Source: an uncultured Eubacteriales bacterium (GTDB taxonomy: Bacteria; Bacillota; Clostridia; Oscillospirales; Oscillospiraceae). Taken from it: DNA of 7,584 bases. The position numbers were made by a program, and so were the translations under genes. The notes beneath the pieces were generated by a model. That model was not told the origin of the DNA. It did no database searches and saw only the letters and a list, made by a program, of their open reading frames with translations. The first letter of the stretch is position 1; each line of letters begins with the position of its first letter. Shown here piece by piece: positions 1 to 6,097 of the stretch. The DNA is taken from NCBI GenBank assembly GCA_902475455.1, contig CABRZO010000123.1, forward strand, positions 1 through 7,584, read 5' to 3'.

Positions 1-365
1 GGGGCTCCCGGAAAATCCAGAATCCCCAGATCCACCGGCACCACCCGGCAGTTGGCCCCCCGGGCCAGGTAATTGACGGTGCTCACCCCCGCCCCCAGGG
101 CGGTGGCCACAGCAGCGGTGACATCCGGTCCGGACTGACTGACCCCCTGGGCCACCACGCCGTTGTCGGCGCAGAACACCAGCAGGGTGCGCTGATCCAG
201 GCGCACATCCACATTGCCGGTCATGGCCCCGATCCGGGCCACGGCCCGCTCCAACTCTCCCAGACTGCCCAGAGGCTTGGCCAGGGAGTCCCAGTGCTCC
301 AGTACCCCCTGGAAGGCTTCCGGGTCCCCGGGTCTGATCTGTTTCAATGCCTCTTCCAAAGTCAT
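1..365 (-). CDS. cobT: CobT, nicotinate-nucleotide--dimethylbenzimidazole phosphoribosyltransferase (N-terminal part, cut by window edge)
   Basis: CobT moves phosphoribose from nicotinate mononucleotide onto a lower-ligand base (classically 5,6-dimethylbenzimidazole), giving the alpha-riboside phosphate used to close the cobalamin nucleotide loop in the cytoplasm. I translated the minus strand by hand: 121 complete codons are present, beginning MTLEEALKQIRPGD, with no stop before the left edge. The family signature WDSLAKPLGSLGELE is at about residues 25-39, followed by the conserved core strand and loop VFCADNGVVAQGVSQSG near residues 63-79 and VVPVDLGI near 108-115. Full-length CobT proteins are about 350 residues, so roughly two thirds, including the catalytic glutamate near the C-terminus, lies outside the window. 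The ATG overlaps the cbiA stop as ATGA and has a strong Shine-Dalgarno sequence. The family call is firm; which base it uses cannot be told from this part. Confidence 0.93.
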   Translation of the reverse strand, partial: MTLEEALKQIRPGDPEAFQGVLEHWDSLAKPLGSLGELERAVARIGAMTGNVDVRLDQRTLLVFCADNGVVAQGVSQSGPDVTAAVATALGAGVSTVNYLARGANCRVVPVDLGILDFPGA

Positions 366-1702
366 CTCTGTCTCTCCTTTTGGTAGGCCAGCGCAGCTTC
401 CACAAACCGCTCTGCCAACGGAAGTTTCCCCCCGAAATGCAGATGGGGAAAGGCCGCGTAGAGCCTCTCATTCACAAAGCCGCAGCGCCAGCTTTTGCCG
501 TTGGGCTTTTGTGCCTCTAAATCGGTACCGTTCTCGGTGCAGTCCCAATAATGGAACTCATGGGCGGGTACCGACTCCCCAGCCCGGAACAGCATGCTGT
601 CCTGATCTCCAGTTAAATGCAGATAGCCAAACCGCTGAAGCCGGGAGGTGGAATAGCCCCGGCCCGGCAGCGCCCCCACCAGATCAAATTGCTGCCCCTG
701 GAGAGATTCCATACAGGCTTGCAAATAGAGGAATCCGCCGCACTCGGCCAGGGTGGGCATCCCCTCCCGGATGGCCCGGCGAATTTGCTCCAACAGGGCA
801 GTATTCCCACTGAGCTGCTCCAGATAGAGTTCCGGATAACCGCCCCCCAGATACAGGCCGTCCGCCTCCGGCAGCTCAGCGTCCTCCAGGGGGCTGAAAA
901 AGACCAGCTCCGCCCCGGCTTCCTCCAGGGCGTCCAGGTTGTCGGCATAGTAAAAGCAAAAGCTCTTGTCCCTCGCCACGGCGATCTTCACCCGGGCGGG
1001 CCGGGAGTGAGGTTTCTCCGCCCCGGACTCCACCGCCCGGGCCAGGGCCAGGATTCCATCCAGGTCCCCGGTCTCCTCCAGCTGCCGAGCCACCGCCTCG
1101 AACCGGGCGTTGAAATCCGCAATCTCTCCGGCGGTCAGCAGCCCCAGGTGGCGGCTCTCCAGCCGGGCTTCCTCCATGGGGGGCAGGTAGCCCAGCACCG
1201 GCAGGCCCGTCTCCCGCTCCAGGATGGGCTTCAAATGGGCATAGAGCATGCTCTTGCAGTCGGTGAGAAATAGCCCCGCCAGATGGCTGTGGGGCCGGAA
1301 AGTCTGCATTCCCTTGATTTGGGCCGCCAGAGTCAGGCTGGCCCCCTTGGGCCGCACCGCCAGAAGTACCGGGGTGTCGGTGAGGTGGGCCACCTGCCAG
1401 GCGCTAGCTCGGTGGGTACCGCCCACCCCGTCGTAGAATCCCATAGCTCCTTCCATCAGTCCGAACCCTGCCCGCTGCCGGGCCAGAGTGCGCCGAACAC
1501 CGGCTTCTCCCTGCAAAAACAGGTCCAGGTTGCGGCTGGGCACCCCCAGCACCCGGCTGTGGAACATGGGGTCGATGTAATCCGGGCCGCACTTGAAGGC
1601 CTCGGCGTCGATGCACCGGCATTTCAGGGCCGCCAGCAGGCCGCAGGACAGCACGGTTTTCCCGCTGCCGCTGCTCATGGCGGCAATCATCAATCTCCGC
1701 AT
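362..1702 (-). CDS. cbiA: CbiA, cobyrinate a,c-diamide synthase
   Basis: CbiA uses ATP and glutamine to amidate the a and c acetate side chains of cobyrinic acid. The protein has 446 residues, close to the roughly 460 of Salmonella CbiA. The N-terminal P-loop amidoligase domain (about 1-195) shows the nucleotide-binding loop SSGSGKT at 10-16, FKCGPDYIDPMFH at 36-48 and GLMEGAMGFYDG at 81-92. The C-terminal class I glutamine amidotransferase domain (about 237-435) shows LGGGYPE at 285-291, the nucleophile Cys321 in LAECGGF, HEFHYWD at 381-387, and PHLHF at 419-423, which probably holds the catalytic His. Two small departures from the family consensus are visible: Met9 where Pro usually precedes the P-loop, and Cys38 where Val is common. 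The start overlaps the end of cbiET by 13 nt and is backed by GGGAG 7 nt upstream. The substrate is taken to be cobyrinate rather than hydrogenobyrinate because the surrounding genes are of the anaerobic type. Confidence 0.96.
   Translation of the reverse strand: MRRLMIAAMSSGSGKTVLSCGLLAALKCRCIDAEAFKCGPDYIDPMFHSRVLGVPSRNLDLFLQGEAGVRRTLARQRAGFGLMEGAMGFYDGVGGTHRASAWQVAHLTDTPVLLAVRPKGASLTLAAQIKGMQTFRPHSHLAGLFLTDCKSMLYAHLKPILERETGLPVLGYLPPMEEARLESRHLGLLTAGEIADFNARFEAVARQLEETGDLDGILALARAVESGAEKPHSRPARVKIAVARDKSFCFYYADNLDALEEAGAELVFFSPLEDAELPEADGLYLGGGYPELYLEQLSGNTALLEQIRRAIREGMPTLAECGGFLYLQACMESLQGQQFDLVGALPGRGYSTSRLQRFGYLHLTGDQDSMLFRAGESVPAHEFHYWDCTENGTDLEAQKPNGKSWRCGFVNERLYAAFPHLHFGGKLPLAERFVEAALAYQKERQR
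374..380 (-). promoter_or_regulatory. Ribosome binding site of cobT
   Basis: Read on the minus strand this is AAAGGAG, 8 nt before the cobT ATG and inside the last codons of cbiA. It fixes the cobT start at 365 although that start is fused to the cbiA stop (ATGA). Of the three ATGA junctions in the window, this is the only one with a strong site, so cobT may be translated partly independently of cbiA. Confidence 0.8.
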
Positions 1703-2892
1703 GGTCTCACTCCCATGATCAGAAACACCGGATTCTGGGCCAGCAGCAGGTGGAGATTTGCCGCCGCCTTGGTGCGGCTGACGGAGATCTGGGCCACCTC
1801 TACCTCACAGCCCCGGGCCTGCAGCGACTCCATGGCGGTGTGCAGGTTCTCCAGGGTGATGGCGGAGACACAGATCCGGGCGGCGGGGTTGGCCTCCAGG
1901 GCGATGCCGATGATCTCATCCAGATCTCCCCGGCTGCCCCCGATGAACACCTTGTCCGGGCGGGGGAAATCCGGCAAGACTTCCACTGCGGAGCCCTGGG
2001 TTAGATGCAGTTTCCAGGCGCAGAAGTTTTGGCGGTTGGCCCGGATCAGCTCACAGGCCTCCTCCTTCTCCTCTACCGCCCAGGCGGATTTGCCCTGGAG
2101 GGCCAGCTCCACGCTGACGCTGCCGGTGCCGGCTCCCACGTCCCAGCACACATCCTCCGGGGTCACCGCCAGCTTGGCCAGGATGGCGCAGCGCACCTCC
2201 TGCTTGGTCATGGGAACCTTTCCCCGCTGGAACTCCTCATCGGGAATCCCGGGGGTTCGCCGGGGCTGGATTTCCGGGGCCTCCGCCAGCAGCACGCTGA
2301 GGGGGGCAAAGTCCCCCCGGGCGAAGTCCGCCGCGGTACCGGTGGCAATACGCTCTGTGGGATAGGAGAGCTCCTCCCCCACCGCCACCTTCAGCTCCCC
2401 CAGGCCGGCTTCGGTGATCCGGCGGCACAGCTCCGCCGGGCCCAGGGCTCCGCCGGTCAGGAAGAACACCGGTTTTCCCTGACAGAGTTCCGCCACCGGG
2501 TCGCAGTCCACCCCGTGGGCGGAGCACAGACGCCAGTTCTGCCAACTGGTTCCCAGCTTGGCGGCCAGGTACTGGAGGCTGGAGATGCCGGGTAACACCT
2601 CATAGTCCACTCTCTCCCGCTCCAGCAGCGGGATCAGCGTCTTGGCTCCAGAGTAAAAGCCGGTATCCCCGCTGAAGAGCACGCAGATCCGCTCCGCGGC
2701 GCTGTTCAAAATCACATGGATGATGTCAGCACTCCGGACCGCATCCACCCGCTCCGCCTCAAGATGGGGCGGCTCCTTCAGCAGCCGGGCCGCTCCGATC
2801 AGCAGCCCCGCCTCTTCCAGTCGCTGCCGGGCGCCAACCGTCAAGGTGTCATCACTTCCGCAGCCCATCCCCAACAAGGATACCAGTTTCAT
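1690..2892 (-). CDS. cbiET: CbiE-CbiT fusion (CobL-type), cobalt-precorrin-7 C5-methyltransferase / cobalt-precorrin-6B C15-methyltransferase (decarboxylating)
   Basis: This bifunctional enzyme methylates the corrin ring at C15 with decarboxylation of the C12 acetate (CbiT part) and at C5 (CbiE part), giving cobalt-precorrin-8. The 400-residue length equals CbiE (about 200) plus CbiT (about 185). The CbiE half, about 1-205, has the tetrapyrrole-methylase fold signatures: glycine loop LLGMGCGSDDTLTVGA at 6-21, SGDTGFYSGAK at 74-84 and LPGISSLQYLAAKLG at 100-114. A linker leads to the typical CbiT entry GIPDEEFQRGKVPMTK at 215-230. The CbiT half then shows the class I SAM-binding motif WDVGAGTGSVSVE at 250-262 and SAITLEN at 343-349. 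The usual Pro of the GxGPG loop in the CbiE half is Cys11. The ATG lies 1 nt after the cbiJ stop, with GAGG 7 nt upstream. The same fusion is called CobL in the aerobic pathway; the neighbours place this one in the anaerobic route. Confidence 0.95.
   Translation of the reverse strand: MKLVSLLGMGCGSDDTLTVGARQRLEEAGLLIGAARLLKEPPHLEAERVDAVRSADIIHVILNSAAERICVLFSGDTGFYSGAKTLIPLLERERVDYEVLPGISSLQYLAAKLGTSWQNWRLCSAHGVDCDPVAELCQGKPVFFLTGGALGPAELCRRITEAGLGELKVAVGEELSYPTERIATGTAADFARGDFAPLSVLLAEAPEIQPRRTPGIPDEEFQRGKVPMTKQEVRCAILAKLAVTPEDVCWDVGAGTGSVSVELALQGKSAWAVEEKEEACELIRANRQNFCAWKLHLTQGSAVEVLPDFPRPDKVFIGGSRGDLDEIIGIALEANPAARICVSAITLENLHTAMESLQARGCEVEVAQISVSRTKAAANLHLLLAQNPVFLIMGVRPCGD
1710..1714 (-). 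promoter_or_regulatory. Ribosome binding site of cbiA
   Basis: On the minus strand this reads GGGAG, 7 nt before the cbiA ATG and inside the last codons of cbiET. It supports the start at 1702, and so the 13-nt overlap with cbiET, over the internal Met9 codon, which would cut into the strand leading to the P-loop. Confidence 0.7.
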
Positions 2893-2893
2893 G

Positions 2894-3625
2894 TCATTTC
2901 CTCGCTTCCAACTCCGTCAAAATCTCTTCCATACTGAATCCGGTCTCCCCCGGACGGCCCACCAGGATCACGTCGGCGCCAGCCCTATGGGCCGCCCGCA
3001 GCTTTTCCTCAAAGCCACCGGCCCTGCCCCCGTCCTTGGTCACCAGCCAGCGGATCTGATATTGCTCCAGCATGGCGACGTTCATGGCCTCGGTAAAGGG
3101 ACCCTGCAAGGCGATGATATTCCGGTGGGGCAATCCCAGGGCCTCGCAGGCCTCCAGAGAGGGATGGGTGGGCAGCACCCGGGCAAAGACCCGCTCCGGC
3201 TCCAGGTCCCGGAATGCGGACAGCTCCTTGGCCCCGGTGGTCAGCAGCACGTTTCCGGGCCGGGAGCGGAGATAGTCGCAGGCCTGAGCGCAGGAGTCCA
3301 CCCGGATACAGCCCTGGGTTTCGCTCTCCGCCCGCAGGAGACGGCGCAGCGGAATCCCGCAGGTCCGGCAGGCGCTGCGGACATGCTCCGTCACCTCCAC
3401 CGCATAGGGGTGGGTGGCGTCGATGACCAGATCAAAGTCCGGCACCACCCGGACCATCTGCTCCTCGTCCAGCCTTCCGGTCCAGACCGTAGCCTGAACA
3501 CTTTGCAGCTCTTCGGCCCCCAGGTCGGTGGCCACACTGACGGTGACGGGATACCCCAGCTCACAGAGCTTCCGGGCCAGTTCCCGGCCTTCGGTGGTGC
3601 CTCCGAAGATCAGAATTCGTTTCAT
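2894..3625 (-). CDS. cbiJ: CbiJ, cobalt-precorrin-6A reductase
   Basis: CbiJ reduces cobalt-precorrin-6A to 6B with a nicotinamide nucleotide, between the CbiD and CbiT/CbiE steps. The 243 residues match the usual 240-260 of the CbiJ/CobK family. Visible family motifs are the N-terminal loop ILIFGGTTEGREL at 4-16, TGRL at 49-52, VIDATHPYA at 67-75, LLTTGAKEL at 127-135, RVLPT at 149-153, ALQGPF at 172-177, TKDGGRAGG at 196-204 and VGRPG at 222-226. The ATG overlaps the cbiH stop as ATGA. I see no convincing Shine-Dalgarno sequence before it (upstream bases read GAGCGGAAACG), so translation probably depends on ribosomes finishing cbiH. CobK of the aerobic pathway is the homologous alternative name; the context makes CbiJ the better call. 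Confidence 0.95.
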   Translation of the reverse strand: MKRILIFGGTTEGRELARKLCELGYPVTVSVATDLGAEELQSVQATVWTGRLDEEQMVRVVPDFDLVIDATHPYAVEVTEHVRSACRTCGIPLRRLLRAESETQGCIRVDSCAQACDYLRSRPGNVLLTTGAKELSAFRDLEPERVFARVLPTHPSLEACEALGLPHRNIIALQGPFTEAMNVAMLEQYQIRWLVTKDGGRAGGFEEKLRAAHRAGADVILVGRPGETGFSMEEILTELEARK

Positions 3626-4356
3626 CGTTTCCGCTCATAGCCCCGGGGGGTCACCATGCAGTCACCCAGGCGCCGGGTGGAACTGTTGCCGATAAAGACG
3701 GTGGTGAACATGTCCAGCTCCGCCTCCCGAAGCTCCTTCAGGGTGAGCACCGCCTTCTCCTGGCCCTGGCGGCCGATCATCCGGACCCAGCCGCATACAT
3801 TGTCCCCGCTCCGGGACTCCAGCAGGATGTCGCAGGCCCGGCGCAGGTAATCTCTGCGCTTTTTGGAGCCGGGGTTATAGAGGCAGATGGAGAAATCCCC
3901 CTCCCCGGCGCAGCGCAGCCGCTTTTCAATGGTGGCCCAGGGGGTCAGCAGGTCAGACAGGGAGATGACGCAGAAATCGTGCATCAACGGCGCTCCCAGC
4001 ACCGCGGCCCCGGACAGGGCGGCGGTGGCGCCGGGCACCACGGCGATCTCCACCTCCGGGAAGTCCACCGACAGCTCCAGCACAGGGCCCGCCATGCCAT
4101 AAACTCCGGCGTCCCCGGAGCACAGCATGGACACGGTCTTTCCCTGCCGGGCGGCCTCCAGGGCCCAGCGGCACCGCTCCAGCTCCTGGGTCATGGGTGT
4201 GGTATAGGTCTCCTTGTCCGGGAACCAGTCCTTCACCAGGTCGATATACACGGTGTAGCCCACCAGCACATCCGAGGCCTCCAGGGCCTCCAGGGCCTGG
4301 AGGGTCATCTGTTCCCGGCTGCCAGGGCCCAGTCCCACCAAAAATAACTTATTCAT
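3622..4356 (-). CDS. cbiH: CbiH, cobalt-factor III C17-methyltransferase (ring contraction)
   Basis: CbiH methylates C17 of cobalt-factor III and catalyses ring contraction with formation of the delta-lactone, giving a cobalt-precorrin-4 level product. The 244 residues match the CbiH/CobJ family (about 240). Motifs seen are the N-terminal LVGLGPGSREQMTLQA at 6-21, CSGDAGVYGMAGP at 79-91, VVPGATAALSGAAVLGAPLMHDF at about 106-128, ISLSDLLTPW at 131-140, LYNPGSKKR at 159-167, and the C-terminal FTTVFIGNSSTR and TPRGYERKR. SLSDLLTPW and the YNP block separate CbiH/CobJ from the other tetrapyrrole methylases in this operon. There is no fused C-terminal extension, unlike some longer CbiH proteins. 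The start overlaps the end of cbiG by 8 nt and is supported by a GGAGG site 7 nt upstream; the stop forms ATGA with cbiJ. Confidence 0.96.
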   Translation of the reverse strand: MNKLFLVGLGPGSREQMTLQALEALEASDVLVGYTVYIDLVKDWFPDKETYTTPMTQELERCRWALEAARQGKTVSMLCSGDAGVYGMAGPVLELSVDFPEVEIAVVPGATAALSGAAVLGAPLMHDFCVISLSDLLTPWATIEKRLRCAGEGDFSICLYNPGSKKRRDYLRRACDILLESRSGDNVCGWVRMIGRQGQEKAVLTLKELREAELDMFTTVFIGNSSTRRLGDCMVTPRGYERKR

Positions 4357-5341
4357 CCCGCCACCTCCAATTGGGCGTATAGTCCGACAGGGCCAGCGCC
4401 ATGGTGACGCCGTCCTGTGCCATTTTTTTGCAGAAAAGTTTGCCGCCGCTGCCCAGGACTGCCGCGCGCTCGCAGACGTTGTCCACTCCTACGGTCTGTT
4501 CCACAAAGGCAGAGCCGGAAAACTCCCCCTGCACCTGGTTCAGCTGCTGAGCGGAAAAGGTCTCCAGGCGCCAGTCGTGGGCAGCACAAAAGGCCAACAA
4601 TCCCGGCTCCCGGGCCTTCAGGTCCAGGGAACAGACTTTAGCGATGGCCTGGGGCGGAATACCAGTGGAGCTCAACAGGGCCTGGAACAGCCCTTCAATC
4701 CGCTCCTGGGGGGTCCCCTTCCTGCAGCCCACCCCCAGCACTCCGATTTGGGGCACTGCCTGGAGGGCCTCTGTCTCCCGCTCCGGGGTCAAGGAAAGCC
4801 GGATGTCCCAGGGACCCTCGGTAATCAGGGCCACCCCCTGGGGCGGCTCCCCTTGGATGGGGAAATCGCTGCGGCAGGTGATGGTTTTGCCCGAGAGCAG
4901 CTTGCCGGACACCAGCTTGATCCGCTCCGGGTTCACAATGACGCAGTTCTGGCGCTTGGTCCACTCGTCCACCGCAAACACCCCCCGGCAATCCGTGGCG
5001 GTGGTGACCACCGGCACAGCGCCGCAGACGGTGGCGATGCGCCGGGCCAGGTCGTTGGCGCCCCCCAGATGGCCGGAGAGCACCGGCACCGCAAAGGTGC
5101 CCGACTCATCCACCGCCACCACCGCCGGATCAGTGACCTTACTGCGGACATGGGGGGCAATGGCCCGGACGGCGATGCCCACCGCCCCGATAAAAACCAG
5201 ATCTTCCCGGTTCCGGAAACCTTCGGCGGTCCAATCCTCCATGGAAAAGCCCGGGGTAAACCGGCTGACCTGGCCTCCCAAGGTCTGAGACAATTGCTCC
5301 GCCAGGGCTTGTCCCCGGTCGGTAAAGGTCAGGTATTTCAT
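4349..5341 (-). CDS. cbiG: CbiG, cobalt-precorrin-5A hydrolase
   Basis: CbiG opens the delta-lactone of cobalt-precorrin-5A and releases the C20-derived two-carbon unit as acetaldehyde. It is a hallmark of the anaerobic route, with no equivalent step in the aerobic one. The 330 residues are near the usual 320-350. The N-terminal domain (about 48-128) contains FIGAVGIAVRAIAPHV at 50-65, DPAVVAVDESGTFAVPVLSGHLGGAN at about 71-96 and TTATDCRGVFAVDEW at 113-127. A middle domain (about 133-195) carries LVSGKLLSGKTI. The C-terminal CobE-like domain (about 198-320) begins LGVGCRKGTPQERI at 202-215 and includes CSLDLKAREPGLLAF at 237-251 and TVGVDNVCERAA at 283-294. The ATG overlaps the cbiF stop as ATGA, with only a weak upstream AGG and no proper Shine-Dalgarno sequence, so its translation is probably coupled to cbiF. 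Confidence 0.96.
   Translation of the reverse strand: MKYLTFTDRGQALAEQLSQTLGGQVSRFTPGFSMEDWTAEGFRNREDLVFIGAVGIAVRAIAPHVRSKVTDPAVVAVDESGTFAVPVLSGHLGGANDLARRIATVCGAVPVVTTATDCRGVFAVDEWTKRQNCVIVNPERIKLVSGKLLSGKTITCRSDFPIQGEPPQGVALITEGPWDIRLSLTPERETEALQAVPQIGVLGVGCRKGTPQERIEGLFQALLSSTGIPPQAIAKVCSLDLKAREPGLLAFCAAHDWRLETFSAQQLNQVQGEFSGSAFVEQTVGVDNVCERAAVLGSGGKLFCKKMAQDGVTMALALSDYTPNWRWRDE
4364..4368 (-). promoter_or_regulatory. Ribosome binding site of cbiH
   Basis: On the minus strand this is GGAGG, 7 nt before the cbiH ATG and inside the last codons of cbiG. It decides the start at 4356 and hence the 8-nt overlap with cbiG. Confidence 0.8.
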
Positions 5342-6093
5342 AGGGTGGCCTGGCGATAACCGGTGGTAAAGCTGGGGTCATAGAGCTTGCTGCGGTCATA
5401 GCGCTTGCCCAGGAAATCTCCCACCAGCACCAGGGCGGTTTTGGAAATGCCGTGTTCCGCCCCGGCCTGGGCCAGCTTGCCCAGGGGAGTGTAGACCACC
5501 TTCTCCTCGGGCCAGGTGGCCTTGTAGACCAGGGCCGCCGGGGTCTCCTCGGTGTAGGCTCCCTGGAGCAGGGCCTCCTGTAACCCCTCCAGCATACCGG
5601 CGGAGAGGAAGATCACCATGGTGCAGCCGTGCTGGGCCAGGGAGACGATGCCTTCCCGCTCCGGCACCGGGGTCCGGCCCGCCATCCGGGTGATGATGAC
5701 GCTCTGGCTCACCCCGGGCAGGGTGTACTCCCCCTGGACCGCAGCGGCGGCCCCGCAGAAGCTGGACACGCCGGGGGTCACATCGAAGGAGATCCCCCTC
5801 TTCTCCAGCTCGTCCATCTGTTCCCGGATGGCCCCGTAGAGGCTGGGGTCCCCGGTGTGGAGCCGGACCGTGGTCAGCCCCTCCTGTTCCGCCCGCTCCA
5901 CTTCTGCAATCACCTGTTCCAGGGTCATTTCCGCGCTGTTATAGATCCGGCAATCCTCCCGGCACAGCCCCAGAATCACAGGATTCACCAGACTGCCGGC
6001 GTAGATCACCACATCCGCCTGCTTCAACAGTTCCGCACCCCGCAGGGTGATGAGGTCCGGCGCTCCGGACCCGGCTCCGACAATATGTACCAC
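5338..6093 (-). CDS. cbiF: CbiF, cobalt-precorrin-4 C11-methyltransferase
   Basis: CbiF transfers a methyl group from S-adenosylmethionine to C11, turning cobalt-precorrin-4 into cobalt-precorrin-5A, the substrate of the next gene product, CbiG. The 251 residues fit the CbiF/CobM family (about 250). Characteristic blocks are HIVGAGSGAPDLITLRGAELL at about 3-23, VIYAGSLVNP at 29-38, LHTGDPSLYGAIREQM at 78-93, VTPGVSSFCGAAAA at 105-118, EYTLPGVSQ at 122-130, ITRMAGRTPVPE at 134-145 and the C-terminal SKLYDPSFTTGYR at 235-247. The start codon is GTG, the only non-ATG start among the eight starts visible in the window, and it is supported by AAAGGAG 7 nt upstream. It begins 4 nt after the cbiL stop, and its own stop forms ATGA with cbiG. 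CobM is the aerobic homologue; the neighbours indicate CbiF. Confidence 0.96.
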   Translation of the reverse strand: MVHIVGAGSGAPDLITLRGAELLKQADVVIYAGSLVNPVILGLCREDCRIYNSAEMTLEQVIAEVERAEQEGLTTVRLHTGDPSLYGAIREQMDELEKRGISFDVTPGVSSFCGAAAAVQGEYTLPGVSQSVIITRMAGRTPVPEREGIVSLAQHGCTMVIFLSAGMLEGLQEALLQGAYTEETPAALVYKATWPEEKVVYTPLGKLAQAGAEHGISKTALVLVGDFLGKRYDRSKLYDPSFTTGYRQATL

Positions 6094-6097
6094 AGTG

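Noticed and set aside
1283..3640. Long plus-strand open frames opposite the cobalamin genes (for example 1283-2365, 2720-3640 and, further right, 4577-5359).
   Set aside because: They lie wholly antisense to confidently identified genes. Their translations are low-complexity, rich in Pro, Gly, Arg, Ser or Gln, show no family motif, and are the expected result of GC-rich third codon positions that rarely leave stops on the opposite strand.
4276..4304. A short tandem repeat around ggcctccag, possibly able to form a hairpin.
   Set aside because: It falls in the coding sequence of cbiH and encodes the helix residues ALEALEA. Two copies of a 9-mer in GC-rich coding DNA are explained by protein sequence and codon bias, and no T-tract follows to suggest a terminator.
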